Assembly (NCBI RefSeq): GCF_040784935.1
Contig: NZ_CP160680.1
Span: forward strand, 7,049,802-7,113,801
Direction of reading: 5' to 3'
DNA: 64,000 nt
Source of the DNA: Lewinella sp. LCG006
Lineage (GTDB): Bacteria; Bacteroidota; Bacteroidia; Chitinophagales; Saprospiraceae
The number at the start of each line of letters is the position of its first letter. Positions within the stretch are counted from its first letter, which is position 1. This document shows, in pieces, positions 18,352 through 27,746 of this stretch. The position numbers and the translations under genes are program-made. The notes beneath the pieces were generated by a model. It saw nothing but the letters and a program-made list of their open reading frames with translations, did no database searches and was not told where the DNA came from.

Positions 18352-19860
18352 ATGAAAAGCTTTCCCTTCCCACGTTTTGCCAGCGTACTGTTGTTCAGCT
18401 TACTCGTGCCCTTTTTTGCTTTTGCTCAGACGGCCGAAGATTTTCGCACCGCTGCCCAGGAAGCACTAACTGCCTTTGGAGTACCCGGCTTTTCGGTAGG
18501 GATTATCAAGGATGGTAAGGTAGTAATGGCCGAAGGTTTTGGAACCCGCACCGCTGGAAAGACCGAAAAGGTAGATGGGAATACCCTCTTTGCGATAGCC
18601 TCGAACACCAAGGCATTTGTGGCGAGTAGCATCGTGAAGTTGCACTTGGAAGGCCAGCTGGATCTGGATGCACCAGTGCGCGATTACCTCCCCTATTTTC
18701 AGGTGTACGACGAATACGTGTCGAGCCACATGATGGTACGTGATCTGCTCTGTCACCGGGCGGGGCTGGGAACGTTTAGTGGGGATGTGATCTGGTACAA
18801 AAGTGCACTGAGTGCGGAGCAAGTTATCCGTCAGGTGATGTACTTGCCACAAGCTTACGAATGGCGGTCGGGCTATGGCTACTCCAACCTGATGTTCATC
18901 ACTGCGGGCGAAGTGATCAGAGCGGTGACCGGTAAAAGCTGGGACGAATACGTGCGGGAAAACTTTCTGCAACCTTTGGAGATGAACAGAACACAGACCT
19001 CGGTGACGCCGCTGGCAGAGCTGGACAATGTAGCCACCCCACATTTGAGTCGGCACGATAACCAGCCCATTCCCTACGTCAATTGGGACAATATGGGTGC
19101 GGCTGGCGGGATTATCTCCAGCGCAGCGGATATGCTAAAGTGGTTGGAGTTGCAAATGGCCCATGGACAATGGCAGGGCAAAACGGTTTTCCCGGAAGGC
19201 TTGACTGCCACCACTTGGCGGCCACATAATCCGCTGGCAGGAGGCACCTCCTTTACCAGTGCTGGACTGGGATGGTTTCTGCGGATGCGCGAAGGCCACC
19301 GATTGGTGAACCACGGCGGAGGCTACGACGGCATGTACTCGCAGGTGATGATGGCTCCGGATGATAACCTGGGGGTGGTGGTACTGACGAACAGCATGAC
19401 AGGCTTGTCGGGTGCGCTAGCTAATTACATCGTGAACAGCTACCTCGGCATCGCTACCGAAGGCTGGCTAACAGACGCGGTGAAACAGCAGGAAAGAGGC
19501 AACCAAGCCTGGGATGAGCGCCATCAGGAACGGCTGAATGCCCGAGTAATGAATACCTCCCCTAGCCTACCAATGGCTAGCTACGCAGGAGAATACTTTG
19601 ATCCTATGTACGGCAAAATTGAAGTAAAACAGCAAGGAGAAACCTTGGAGCTCAACTTCCTGACTGCTCCAAAACTGAACGCGACACTCAGTCATTGGCA
19701 CTACGACACCTGGCTCATCAACTGGAAAGAAACCCACGCCTGGTTTGACTTTGGAACGGTACAGTTTGAACTGGACAACAACCGCAAAGTGACTGGGCTA
19801 GGCTTTGATGTGCCCAATGATGATATTTTCTTCCATGAAATCAAGGCAGAGAAGCAGTAG
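18352..19860 (+). CDS. Exported serine hydrolase (class C beta-lactamase fold) with DUF3471-like C terminus
   Basis: The 502-residue product has a signal peptide ending FAFAQ (about residue 25) and a beta-lactamase/D-Ala-D-Ala carboxypeptidase-like domain. The three catalytic motifs are visible: SxxK as SNTK in FAIASNTKAF (about 83-86), YxN as YSN in GYGYSNLMF, and HGG in LVNHGGGYDG. The last 120 residues (YAGEYFDPMYGKIEV onward) match the lipocalin-like DUF3471 tail common in these enzymes. The substrate could be a peptide, ester or peptidoglycan fragment; true beta-lactamase activity should not be assumed. Confidence 0.88.
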   Translation: MKSFPFPRFASVLLFSLLVPFFAFAQTAEDFRTAAQEALTAFGVPGFSVGIIKDGKVVMAEGFGTRTAGKTEKVDGNTLFAIASNTKAFVASSIVKLHLEGQLDLDAPVRDYLPYFQVYDEYVSSHMMVRDLLCHRAGLGTFSGDVIWYKSALSAEQVIRQVMYLPQAYEWRSGYGYSNLMFITAGEVIRAVTGKSWDEYVRENFLQPLEMNRTQTSVTPLAELDNVATPHLSRHDNQPIPYVNWDNMGAAGGIISSAADMLKWLELQMAHGQWQGKTVFPEGLTATTWRPHNPLAGGTSFTSAGLGWFLRMREGHRLVNHGGGYDGMYSQVMMAPDDNLGVVVLTNSMTGLSGALANYIVNSYLGIATEGWLTDAVKQQERGNQAWDERHQERLNARVMNTSPSLPMASYAGEYFDPMYGKIEVKQQGETLELNFLTAPKLNATLSHWHYDTWLINWKETHAWFDFGTVQFELDNNRKVTGLGFDVPNDDIFFHEIKAEKQ

Positions 19861-20276
19861 TCAATAGAGCATTCAGCGTTTTTTTTTTGCGTGTTTCTTG
19901 GCTGCTTCCTCTTATGGGAGCAGATGATGGCGCACGTCCCTAATGACCATTGGGGCAGGGATTCTCCTCCCTCGATCCTGTGGATCGGTCCCTCCAGCGG
20001 GACACATTTGTTCTTGCTAGTAGCATGAATACCATTGATTAAGGGAAGAGGTATTACGTTAATCTGGCTTTTTGAGAACATCCTTTGGTAAAAGGTATAG
20101 AACCAATACAACGCTGCTCCACTTGGGGCTGTTATACCAGCACACTTCCGACCCCTCTTACCACTGCACTCTTTAACCATCCTCCCTCCTCCTCCCGACA
20201 ACATCCAAAAATCCGTCTACTTTACCTCAAATAAGTCTTCACAAACGCGTACTTTTGCAGCCGCAAATTCAGCAAT
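19861..20276. other. Intergenic region with repeat-like sequence
   Basis: The 416 bp hold a T-run at 19880 without a convincing stem, and a GC-rich segment around 19955-20005 with GATCCTGTGGATC and two CCCTCC blocks that looks like a dispersed palindrome. A minus-strand frame here (to 20204) is mostly antisense to the hydrolase gene and has no protein-like features. The last 30 bp hold the promoter box of the next gene. Confidence 0.4.
20250..20257 (+). promoter_or_regulatory. Predicted -7 box of the ABC-F gene
   Basis: TACTTTTG, followed by CAGCC, is a perfect TAnnTTTG box 20 bp before the ATG. Confidence 0.6.
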
Positions 20277-22211
20277 ATGATTACCCTCAGCGATATTTAC
20301 GTACAGTACGGCAACCGAATTCTCCTTGATCGGGTCACCCTGGTCATTGGTGACAAAGACAAAATGGGACTGGTAGGTCGTAATGGGGCAGGAAAGTCTA
20401 CCCTACTAAAGATTATCGCACAGTACCAACGAGCGGATGAAGGTACGCTCAGTATTCCTTCCGATCGTACGATCGGGTTTCTGCACCAGGAGATGAACAT
20501 TCCACAGGGTAAGTCAGTGATGGAAGAAACACTGACGGCATTTGCTGAAGTACGGAAAATTGAGACGCGGCTCGCGGAGATCAACAAAGAAATGGCGGTT
20601 CGTACGGATTATGAGTCGGATTCCTACTTAAAAATGCTGGAAGACTTCTCTAGTCTCAATGATCGATTCCTTTTTCTGGGTGGTGATCGTATGCAAGCTC
20701 AAGCAGAGACCGTCCTCAAAGGTCTAGGCTTTGCGCAAGGGGATTTCACCCGTCTGACCGACGAATTCAGTGGTGGCTGGAAGATGCGTATTGAGTTGGC
20801 CAAAATGCTGCTCGCACAACCTGATTACCTCTTGCTGGATGAGCCTACCAACCACCTCGACATTGAGTCGATCATCTGGCTCGAAGAGTTTTTGCAGACT
20901 TACCCCGGTACGGTGGTCGTCATTTCCCACGACAAGCAATTTCTGGACAATGTGACACTACGGACGGTAGAGGTTGAACTAGGGAAGCTTTACGATTACA
21001 AGGCTCCTTACTCTGCGTACGTAACCTTGCGCGAAGAACGGCGCGAAAAATTGGGATCAGCTTACGCCAACCAGCAAAAAGTAATCGCTCAGCGGGAAAA
21101 GACCATCAATCGGTTTATGGCCAAAGCGACCAAAACAAAGCTGGCACAATCGATGCAAAAGCAGCTCGACAAGATGGAGCGCGTTGAGATTGATGAAGCC
21201 GATACCAAAGCAATGGTTTTGCGCTTCCCTCCTGCACCACGCTCCGGCACGGTGGTTGTGGATGGACAGGGCATTAGTAAAAAATATGGCAAGCTAAATG
21301 TCCTCAACAACATCAGTATCAAGCTTGACCGTGGTGATCGTGTGGCTTTTGTAGGGCAAAATGGACAAGGGAAAACCACCCTGGCAAAAATCCTCATCGA
21401 CGAAATTCCCGCTACTGGTGGTGAAATAAAATTGGGCCACAATGTATCCATCGGTTATTATGCCCAGAATCAATCTGAAGCACTAAAGGGTGACCTGACG
21501 CTTTTAGAGACTCTCGAAAATTCTTCCCCTCCGGAAATGCGTACCAGATTGCGGAATGTCCTCGGGGCCTTCCTCTTTAGCGGTGAAGATGTTGATAAAA
21601 AGGTGTCGGTGCTATCGGGAGGAGAACGGGCCCGTTTGGCCTTGGCCGCCCTGCTGTTGCGACCGTTTAACCTATTGGTCCTGGATGAACCTACCAACCA
21701 CCTTGACATCATCTCCAAGGATGTCCTCAAACAAGCACTCATGGATTATGACGGCACGCTGATTGTCGTTAGCCACGATCGGGAGTTCCTCGCAGGCTTG
21801 ACCGATCGAACCATTGAATTCCGAGATCACCAACTCTACAATCACTTAGGAGACATTAACTTTTTCCTCGAAAAACGTCAAATGGCCAACATGCGGGAAG
21901 TGGAGTTGAGCAAATCTAACAATACAGGACTAGCAGAAGAATCAGCGGAAACCAATAAACAACCAAAGGTAGAATTATCCTACGAAGAACGTAAGAAACT
22001 CATCCGTGCCCTTTCCAATGCGGAAAAGAGAGTCGAGCGGCTCGAAGAAGACATTGAAAAGCTGGAGACCCTCATGTCCGATCCTGACTTTTACACTAAA
22101 AGTGATGCACAAGAAAAGATAGACCTCCACCAACAAAAGAAAGAGGAACTTATCTTAGCCATGGAGGAATGGGAGGAAGCACAAATGAATATGGACGAAG
22201 CGGAAAGTTAA
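20277..22211 (+). CDS. ABC-F family ATPase (ribosome-associated)
   Basis: A 644-residue cytoplasmic protein with two ABC ATPase domains and no membrane segment. Domain 1: Walker A GRNGAGKST (about 38-46), signature EFSGGWKMR, Walker B YLLLDEPTNHLD. Domain 2: Walker A GQNGQGKTT (about 362-370), signature LSGGERARL, Walker B LLVLDEPTNHLD. The interdomain linker is rich in Lys, Arg and Glu, as in ABC-F proteins, and a C-terminal coiled coil (about 570-640) resembles the Uup/YdiF type. ABC-F factors act at the ribosomal E site; the exact subtype and any antibiotic-protection role cannot be read from the sequence. Confidence 0.92.
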   Translation: MITLSDIYVQYGNRILLDRVTLVIGDKDKMGLVGRNGAGKSTLLKIIAQYQRADEGTLSIPSDRTIGFLHQEMNIPQGKSVMEETLTAFAEVRKIETRLAEINKEMAVRTDYESDSYLKMLEDFSSLNDRFLFLGGDRMQAQAETVLKGLGFAQGDFTRLTDEFSGGWKMRIELAKMLLAQPDYLLLDEPTNHLDIESIIWLEEFLQTYPGTVVVISHDKQFLDNVTLRTVEVELGKLYDYKAPYSAYVTLREERREKLGSAYANQQKVIAQREKTINRFMAKATKTKLAQSMQKQLDKMERVEIDEADTKAMVLRFPPAPRSGTVVVDGQGISKKYGKLNVLNNISIKLDRGDRVAFVGQNGQGKTTLAKILIDEIPATGGEIKLGHNVSIGYYAQNQSEALKGDLTLLETLENSSPPEMRTRLRNVLGAFLFSGEDVDKKVSVLSGGERARLALAALLLRPFNLLVLDEPTNHLDIISKDVLKQALMDYDGTLIVVSHDREFLAGLTDRTIEFRDHQLYNHLGDINFFLEKRQMANMREVELSKSNNTGLAEESAETNKQPKVELSYEERKKLIRALSNAEKRVERLEEDIEKLETLMSDPDFYTKSDAQEKIDLHQQKKEELILAMEEWEEAQMNMDEAES

Positions 22212-22214
22212 TGA

Positions 22215-22697
22215 TTACGAACAGCTTTCACTAGCCTCTTCCTGAAGCGTGCGCATCTTATCCAGTAAGCGATTCAACTCTTCTGCCTCGGAACAGGTCA
22301 GGTAACCTTTCTGAAATCTCATTTCATTCTCAAGATCAGCACTAGCTTCTTCCAATAGCTTTAGTCCCTTATCGGTAATACTTACATCTACACGGCGGCG
22401 GTCCTCCTTAGAGGTTATCCTCACCACCAAACCTTTAGCGAGTAATTTATCTACCAGGCGACTAGCGTTTGACATCTTATCAATCATCCGCTCCGTAAGT
22501 AACTTCACTGTAGCGGGCTCAGGGTGACGCCCCCGCAGTATCCGTAAGATATTGAATTGCTGCCAGGTCAACCCGTAAGGCTTTAATGTGGCTACGCTAC
22601 GCTGACTTAGCCAGGAAGCAGAAAACAAGATATTGAGATGAGCTTTCTGATGCTCACTGATAAATTTCGTCTGTTGAATGGCCTCCTCTAATTTCAT
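22215..22697 (-). CDS. MarR-family transcriptional regulator
   Basis: From the ATG at 22697 the product has 160 residues. The winged-helix core is seen as LTWQQFNILRILRGRHPEP, the recognition helix region MIDKMSNASRLVDKLLAKGLV, and the wing SKEDRRRVDVSITDKG; the C-terminal helix supplies dimerisation. MarR proteins usually repress nearby or divergent genes and respond to small phenolic ligands. The divergent neighbour is proC, 140 bp away; the end converges on the ABC-F gene with 3 bp between the stops. The ligand is unknown. Confidence 0.92.
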   Translation of the reverse strand: MKLEEAIQQTKFISEHQKAHLNILFSASWLSQRSVATLKPYGLTWQQFNILRILRGRHPEPATVKLLTERMIDKMSNASRLVDKLLAKGLVVRITSKEDRRRVDVSITDKGLKLLEEASADLENEMRFQKGYLTCSEAEELNRLLDKMRTLQEEASESCS

Positions 22698-22790
22698 AAA
22701 TAATAATGGTGGTCGCAAATATTGAGATAAGCAGAAAAGTAACAATAAAATTACGCAAATGTTTATTGGCTACCAAACCTTCGAAAATTA

Positions 22791-22798
22791 TACCTTTG
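22791..22798 (+). promoter_or_regulatory. Predicted promoter of proC
   Basis: TACCTTTG followed by CAG is a perfect -7 box 40 bp before the proC ATG, with a TTG at 22766-22768 roughly at the -33 position. Confidence 0.6.
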
Positions 22799-22837
22799 CA
22801 GTCCCTAGCCAGTCACTGTATAAATTCCCTGCATTTT

Positions 22838-23641
22838 ATGAAAATTCTTGTTATTGGAGGAGGTAATATGGGCCTTACCTACGCTCAAAGTTTTTTGCGT
22901 TCCCATATTACCCAAAAGGAAGATATGATGATTCTGGAGAAGTCTCCAGAAAAAGCAGCACAACTGGCACAATTGAACATTGGTTCTGTTTATGGTGATC
23001 CGAAAGATTGCCTGAGCTTGGCAGACTTGATTATTCTCGCGGTGAAACCGCAGGACGCCCCTACCCTGTTCGAAGTTTTACGCCCACTGGTGGAAGAACA
23101 ACAAGTCTATTTATCCATCATGGCTGGGGTAAAAATAAGTACCATCGCCAATGGGCTACGTGCCAGGAAGATCATCCGCGCGATGCCTAATCTTCCAGCA
23201 CAAATTGGCATGGGAATGACTGCCTACACCGCTAGTGATGAGGTGACGCGAATTGAACTGGTGATGGTCCAAAACTTGCTCAACACTACTGGAAAAACCA
23301 TTTATGTAGAACAGGAAAGCGCCATCGATGCCACCACCGCCATCAGTGGTAGCGGCCCAGCTTATGTTTTTTACTTTATGGATGCCATGATGCAAGCGGC
23401 ACGCGGTATGGGCTTCAATGCATCGGAGGCAGAACTGTTGGTGAGCCAAACCTTTCGCGGAACAGTAGACCTTTACAATAAGAGCAACTTTTCTTGTGAG
23501 GAATGGATCGCCAAAGTGAGTTCCAGAGGTGGTACCACCGAAGCAGCCATGCGCACTTACCAAGATAGGCTAGTACACGAAGATATTGTGGCGGGTGCCC
23601 AGGCCGCCTTGGCACGAGCAATTGAGCTGGGAGAAAGTTAG
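22838..23641 (+). CDS. proC: Pyrroline-5-carboxylate reductase
   Basis: ProC reduces pyrroline-5-carboxylate to proline with NAD(P)H. The ATG at 22838 gives 267 residues starting at the Rossmann motif MKILVIGGGNMG. Further marks are LADLIILAVKPQD, the MPNLPAQIGMGMTAY region, AISGSGPAYVFYFMDAM, and VSSRGGTTEAAM with the family RGGTT signature. The longer upstream frame is excluded because it would precede the Rossmann strand by 44 residues. It stands alone, convergent with kdsB. Confidence 0.95.
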   Translation: MKILVIGGGNMGLTYAQSFLRSHITQKEDMMILEKSPEKAAQLAQLNIGSVYGDPKDCLSLADLIILAVKPQDAPTLFEVLRPLVEEQQVYLSIMAGVKISTIANGLRARKIIRAMPNLPAQIGMGMTAYTASDEVTRIELVMVQNLLNTTGKTIYVEQESAIDATTAISGSGPAYVFYFMDAMMQAARGMGFNASEAELLVSQTFRGTVDLYNKSNFSCEEWIAKVSSRGGTTEAAMRTYQDRLVHEDIVAGAQAALARAIELGES

Positions 23642-23658
23642 GTGCCACTTACTTGATT

Positions 23659-24408
23659 TTACCTTGTCGTATTTGCCCAATACACCTCAGCTTTTACCAA
23701 ATCCTCGGGGGTATCTATCCCTAAAGACTTATGTGCTGTCACTCCAATGTAGATGGGATAATCGGCAGCTAGCCAACGTAGTTGTTCTAGTGATTCAGCT
23801 TGTTCTAAGGGAGCTGGCGGCAATTTAGTTAGTTCCAACAACACTTCCCTGCGGTAAGCGTAAAGTCCTAAATGTTGAAAATGTGCTCCTTTATTGCCCC
23901 AATCTTGGTGATCAACACCACGTAAAAAAGGGATGGAGGCCCTGCTAAAATACAAAGCTCTACCGGTCGGTGTAAACACAGCTTTGACCACATTAGGGTC
24001 CGTAATCATCGCTGTTTCTGCGATTGGGTGGGCCAAGGTGGCAATCGCCACTTCAGGTTGTGTAAAAAAGGAGCACAGCTGTTCCAATTGTTCCACCCTG
24101 ACAAAGGGTTCGTCACCCTGTATATTTACAACCACATCCGTGTCCGTCAAATTCATGGCGACTTCTGCAATGCGGTCCGTACCACTTATGTGGTCAGAAC
24201 GCGTCATTATGACCTTACCACCGAAACTTTCTACAGCTTGGCGTATGCGCTCATCATCCGTAGCCACCACCACATCAGCAAGTAATTGGCAAGCACTAGC
24301 CTGTTCATAAACCCGCTGAATCATTGGCTTTCCACCAATAAGCGCCAGTGGCTTTCCTGGAAATCGAGTTGACGCATAGCGTGCCGGGATAATAGCAGTA
24401 AATTTCAT
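23659..24408 (-). CDS. kdsB: 3-deoxy-manno-octulosonate cytidylyltransferase
   Basis: KdsB activates Kdo to CMP-Kdo for lipopolysaccharide inner core. The 249-residue product begins MKFTAIIPARYASTRFPGKPL, the nucleotidyltransferase signature, and continues with MIQRVYEQA, VVVATDD, VVNIQGDEPFV (metal-binding Asp) and YRREVLLELTKLPPAPLEQAESLEQLR. The length is normal. The gene implies a Kdo-containing outer membrane. It is divergent from the LysM protein gene with 61 bp between starts. Confidence 0.96.
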   Translation of the reverse strand: MKFTAIIPARYASTRFPGKPLALIGGKPMIQRVYEQASACQLLADVVVATDDERIRQAVESFGGKVIMTRSDHISGTDRIAEVAMNLTDTDVVVNIQGDEPFVRVEQLEQLCSFFTQPEVAIATLAHPIAETAMITDPNVVKAVFTPTGRALYFSRASIPFLRGVDHQDWGNKGAHFQHLGLYAYRREVLLELTKLPPAPLEQAESLEQLRWLAADYPIYIGVTAHKSLGIDTPEDLVKAEVYWANTTR

Positions 24409-24431
24409 AGCGTTAAAATAGTGATTCCCCT

Positions 24432-24439
24432 TATATTTG
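24432..24439 (+). promoter_or_regulatory. Predicted -7 box of the LysM protein gene
   Basis: TATATTTG is a perfect TAnnTTTG box 31 bp before the ATG at 24470. Confidence 0.5.
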
Positions 24440-24469
24440 CCTAGACTAAGAGAAAACAATATACACCCT

Positions 24470-25315
24470 ATGCGCTTTATACTCGTGTCGGTCTTTTTCC
24501 TGCTTGGCTGCGTCCAATTGCAGGCCCAACAAGACAGTGTTCCGTATCTTTCCCGAACCGATACCCTCTTTACTTATTTGCACCCCATGGGAGAAGTGAT
24601 GTTCACCCATGAAATCAAAGCTAAACAAACCCTTTTTTCACTTGCCAAATTTTATGGACTCACCCTCCAAGAGCTTTATGCTTACAATCCGCACGTAAGT
24701 GCTCATTACTCCCCTGGTGACCGCTTAAGTATTCCTCTGCCCCTCAAGGCTATCGTCCGGCAGGTTCCTCCTCCGGCAATGTTGCCAAGTTTGGCCTTGG
24801 TTTATTATCGGGTGCAGCGTGGAGAAACGGTATACGGTATCTGCAAACGCACCTTTGAGGTGACTCCCGAATGGCTGATGCAACAAAACCCAGAGCTAGC
24901 CAACGGGCTAAAGCCCGGACAACTCTTGCGTATTGGCTGGGTCTCAACACTGGGTATTCCTGCCGAATGGCGAGAAGTACGTGGTGGACCGTATGCACGC
25001 CTCAACCACCCCCTCAAATTGGAGTATTTCCGTCGCTCTGCTGATCGTCGTATTACCGAAGAAAGAGGAGCGGCCACCTGGCCCAAAGATCTTGATGACA
25101 ACTCCGGCTTCTTTTGCCTACACCGTACTGCTCCTGTGAACAGTTTGGTCGAGGTGTACAACCCACTTACGCGGCAAACCATGTACCTTAAGGTAAGCGG
25201 CAGACTACCTGAGCGTGTTTATGACCGCAACACAGTAGTAGTTGTATCTCCATTAGCCGCCAAGGCATTAGGCGTGCGAGATGATCGGTTTTATGTGCAT
25301 TTGAAGCATTATTAG
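24470..25315 (+). CDS. Exported LysM protein with RlpA-like double-psi barrel
   Basis: The ATG at 24470 gives 281 residues with the signal peptide MRFILVSVFFLLGCVQLQAQ; the cysteine at about residue 14 is not followed by a lipobox-like context, so cleavage at LQAQ is more likely. Two LysM domains follow: HEIKAKQTLFSLAKFYGLT (about 45-90) and YYRVQRGETVYGICKRTF (about 110-155). The C-terminal 100 residues (GAATWP, LHRTAPVNSLVEVYNP, LKVSGRLPE) fit an RlpA-like double-psi beta-barrel. LysM and RlpA domains bind or act on peptidoglycan; an RlpA catalytic activity is not certain. Confidence 0.8.
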   Translation: MRFILVSVFFLLGCVQLQAQQDSVPYLSRTDTLFTYLHPMGEVMFTHEIKAKQTLFSLAKFYGLTLQELYAYNPHVSAHYSPGDRLSIPLPLKAIVRQVPPPAMLPSLALVYYRVQRGETVYGICKRTFEVTPEWLMQQNPELANGLKPGQLLRIGWVSTLGIPAEWREVRGGPYARLNHPLKLEYFRRSADRRITEERGAATWPKDLDDNSGFFCLHRTAPVNSLVEVYNPLTRQTMYLKVSGRLPERVYDRNTVVVVSPLAAKALGVRDDRFYVHLKHY

Positions 25316-25434
25316 AAACGGATCATAAAAGCTGTTTGGGTTAACCTATTGTAAAGTCTCATACGCATTAAAAATAAATTAATATATAAGCAAGTGAGCG
25401 AAGCTTGCTAAAGAAGCTTATTTTTACCTTTGCA

Positions 25435-25442
25435 TACGCAAG
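25435..25442 (+). promoter_or_regulatory. Predicted -7 box of the surface protein gene
   Basis: TACCTTTG followed by CATACG lies 38 bp before the ATG at 25480. It lies inside the longer upstream frame, supporting the shorter start. Confidence 0.55.
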
Positions 25443-25479
25443 AAAAAAGAAGCAACAACTTCCCAAAACTACACATCCT

Positions 25480-27594
25480 ATGAAAAATTTCCTTTTCTTA
25501 CTCTCCTTCCTATGTTTCTATTCTAACATTTATTCCCAAATATGGGATGGTGATGCTATGGATAATGACTGGAATAACCCAACCAATTGGGACACAGACT
25601 TAGTACCAGCAGTTGGTGCGCTTGTTGTATTTCCTCAATCAGTGGACGTTATTAGTACGGGCGCAGTGGCTCCTCCTGCTCAAGTAATAGTCCGTGGTGC
25701 TGGAACTATCGTAAAATTCGACTTAGATCTCACTATAGGTAACGGATTTACTGCTGTACATTCTATTCAAATTAACAGTAATGCATCATTGATAATAGGG
25801 GCAGGTAGAACCATCAACCTCTTCCCTCCTAACGCTAACAATGCGATAAACAACGGAACTACAACGGTCAATGCTTCAATGACTGTTGAAGCTGGGGCTA
25901 ACCTCAATATTATCATTGCGAACAGGGGTTTACACCTACAAAGTAGCTCCTTCCTTTTCACCAACAACGGTACCATTTTAATAGCCTCATGTAACAATGA
26001 CGGAATTAATCTTGGTCCAGGTGCCACTTTCAACAACAATGGCAACCTTACCATTGGCGCAACAAATCGTGAGGGTATCGATAATTCAGGTGTTTTTAAC
26101 AACGATGGTGACTTAATCATCTCCAGCTCAAATACCAAAGGCATCTACAACAAACCTTCCGGGATTTTTAGTAATAGTGGTGCCATCACTATTACGGACT
26201 TATCCGTCCCAGCAACAACTGATGATGGCATCTTCTCCTTAGGAAGTTTTCAAAATGAACTTACTGGAGAAATAATCATTGGTAGCATGTTGGACGACGC
26301 TATCGAGGCACAAGGAGGAACCTTCACAAATTCAGGTTCGATAAGCTTGAGTCTTCCTAATTCCACTACAGCTAACCATATAGGATTATCTGTTGGATCG
26401 ACGACAACCGCAATTGATTTTATCAATGATGGTACAATTGAGGTAGTCAATGGCAGTAATACCATTGGGCGAGCTTTAGCTGTATTTCCTGGCCCTGGTG
26501 GTGCTAATCCAGTCACCACATTTACCAATAATGGCATGATTATTCTTAATGATGGAATCCCTAATCAAAGGTTTTTCACACAAGGAGTATCAGTCAATGG
26601 CCCTACAGGAACCATCAATACTGGTACAGGAAGAATTAATGTAAATCTAAATACGTTCCAAAACAATGGGTTGATAGTATCGAATTACCCAACCCTACCG
26701 GGAGTATTTACTGCACTTACTGGACTTTCCACCAACGATGGCTTCTACCGCACCAATAGCAGTTCGTTTTCTAATGGAACCGCTGCCAATATTACCAACA
26801 ACGGCATCGATATGAACGACCCGGCCCAAACGACCTTCGACCTTGGAGGAAATTGCACCGTTACCGTGGGTGGTGCTGGGGCTGCTCAGTTATGGAACAA
26901 CAGTTTGGGTAATCTTGTGGGTGGCCCTGGTCCTAACCTGATGTTCTCGAACGCATTTCCTGATGTAAGTTCTGCCACCATCAGTGCCAGTGTCATTGAT
27001 GTCACCCTGACCTTGACGAATATTTGCGCTGCAGCTATTCTTCCCATTGAGTTGACTCGCTTCACGGCAACCCCCAAAGAAAAAAGTGTCATGCTAGCAT
27101 GGGAAACCGCTAGTGAAATCAACAACGATTACATGGCTGTAGAGCGCAGCAGTGATGCCCGCTCTTTTACCGAAATTGGAAAAATAGCTGGTGCTGGTAA
27201 TAGCAATAGCATCCTTCGCTACCAGCTAGAAGATACAGCTCCACACAATGGCATCAACTACTACCGCTTGCGACAAGTAGACTATGATGGCACCATCAAT
27301 TACAGCAACATCGTCTCCGCTACTTTTAATGGAAAAACGGGCTTGCCTTCCCTTAACTTATACCCCAATGTGGTAAAATCTGGCGGAAGCATGGAAATAG
27401 ATCTTACTAATTTCCCTCAACAACCAATGACTTTCCGCATCCTTAACAGCCAAGGACAAATAATGAACAATTTTTCTTTGGTAGGTGGCACGCGACAATC
27501 AATTGAAACAGGCAATTTACCAGCGGGTATTTATTTTCTAATAAATACGAATACTGCGACCAAATCTAGTACAAAGTTTGTGGTAACCGACTAA
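25480..27594 (+). CDS. T9SS-exported surface protein with beta-helix-like repeats
   Basis: The ATG at 25480 gives 704 residues. After the signal peptide MKNFLFLLSFLCFYSNIYSQ, residues about 20-510 form a repetitive region rich in Asn, Gly, Thr and Ile with recurring short units such as FTNNGTI, FNNNGNLTIG and FNNDGDLIISS, typical of a right-handed parallel beta-helix. A region of about 70 residues with LTRFTATPKEKSVMLAWETA resembles the fibronectin-like module often placed before the sorting signal. The last 75 residues (LNLYPNVVKSGG to TKFVVTD) are a type A T9SS C-terminal domain. It is likely a cell-surface or secreted structural or adhesive protein. Confidence 0.82.
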   Translation: MKNFLFLLSFLCFYSNIYSQIWDGDAMDNDWNNPTNWDTDLVPAVGALVVFPQSVDVISTGAVAPPAQVIVRGAGTIVKFDLDLTIGNGFTAVHSIQINSNASLIIGAGRTINLFPPNANNAINNGTTTVNASMTVEAGANLNIIIANRGLHLQSSSFLFTNNGTILIASCNNDGINLGPGATFNNNGNLTIGATNREGIDNSGVFNNDGDLIISSSNTKGIYNKPSGIFSNSGAITITDLSVPATTDDGIFSLGSFQNELTGEIIIGSMLDDAIEAQGGTFTNSGSISLSLPNSTTANHIGLSVGSTTTAIDFINDGTIEVVNGSNTIGRALAVFPGPGGANPVTTFTNNGMIILNDGIPNQRFFTQGVSVNGPTGTINTGTGRINVNLNTFQNNGLIVSNYPTLPGVFTALTGLSTNDGFYRTNSSSFSNGTAANITNNGIDMNDPAQTTFDLGGNCTVTVGGAGAAQLWNNSLGNLVGGPGPNLMFSNAFPDVSSATISASVIDVTLTLTNICAAAILPIELTRFTATPKEKSVMLAWETASEINNDYMAVERSSDARSFTEIGKIAGAGNSNSILRYQLEDTAPHNGINYYRLRQVDYDGTINYSNIVSATFNGKTGLPSLNLYPNVVKSGGSMEIDLTNFPQQPMTFRILNSQGQIMNNFSLVGGTRQSIETGNLPAGIYFLINTNTATKSSTKFVVTD

Positions 27595-27619
27595 GCTGCT
27601 CTGCTTAAATACCCCACGG

Positions 27620-27656
27620 AAAGGCTTCTTGAGATGTGCTCAGGAAGCCTTTTTTA
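27620..27656 (+). terminator. Terminator after the surface protein gene
   Basis: AAAGGCTTCTTGAG pairs with CTCAGGAAGCCTT, followed by a T-run, starting 26 bp after the stop. Confidence 0.85.
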
Positions 27657-27678
27657 TTAAAACCCACGTGGAAAATTT

Positions 27679-27686
27679 TACCTTTG
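27679..27686 (+). promoter_or_regulatory. Predicted promoter of the cystathionine beta-synthase gene, with leader hairpin
   Basis: TACCTTTG followed by CAGCC lies 60 bp before the ATG. The predicted leader contains the perfect stem ATCCCGC (27694-27700) / GCGGGAT (27716-27722), which may be an operator or leader structure. Confidence 0.55.
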
Positions 27687-27746
27687 CAGCCAAATCCCGC
27701 TTTAAGCGCCTTTGGGCGGGATCAAAGCTAAAAAGGATCTAACCAA

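Noticed and set aside
18352-19860. Annotation as an antibiotic-resistance beta-lactamase
   Set aside because: The fold motifs are shared by many esterases and peptidases; nothing in the sequence shows beta-lactam hydrolysis.
19701-20204. 167-codon minus-strand frame after the serine hydrolase
   Set aside because: About a third of it is antisense to the hydrolase and the rest is repeat-like intergenic DNA; no domain is seen.
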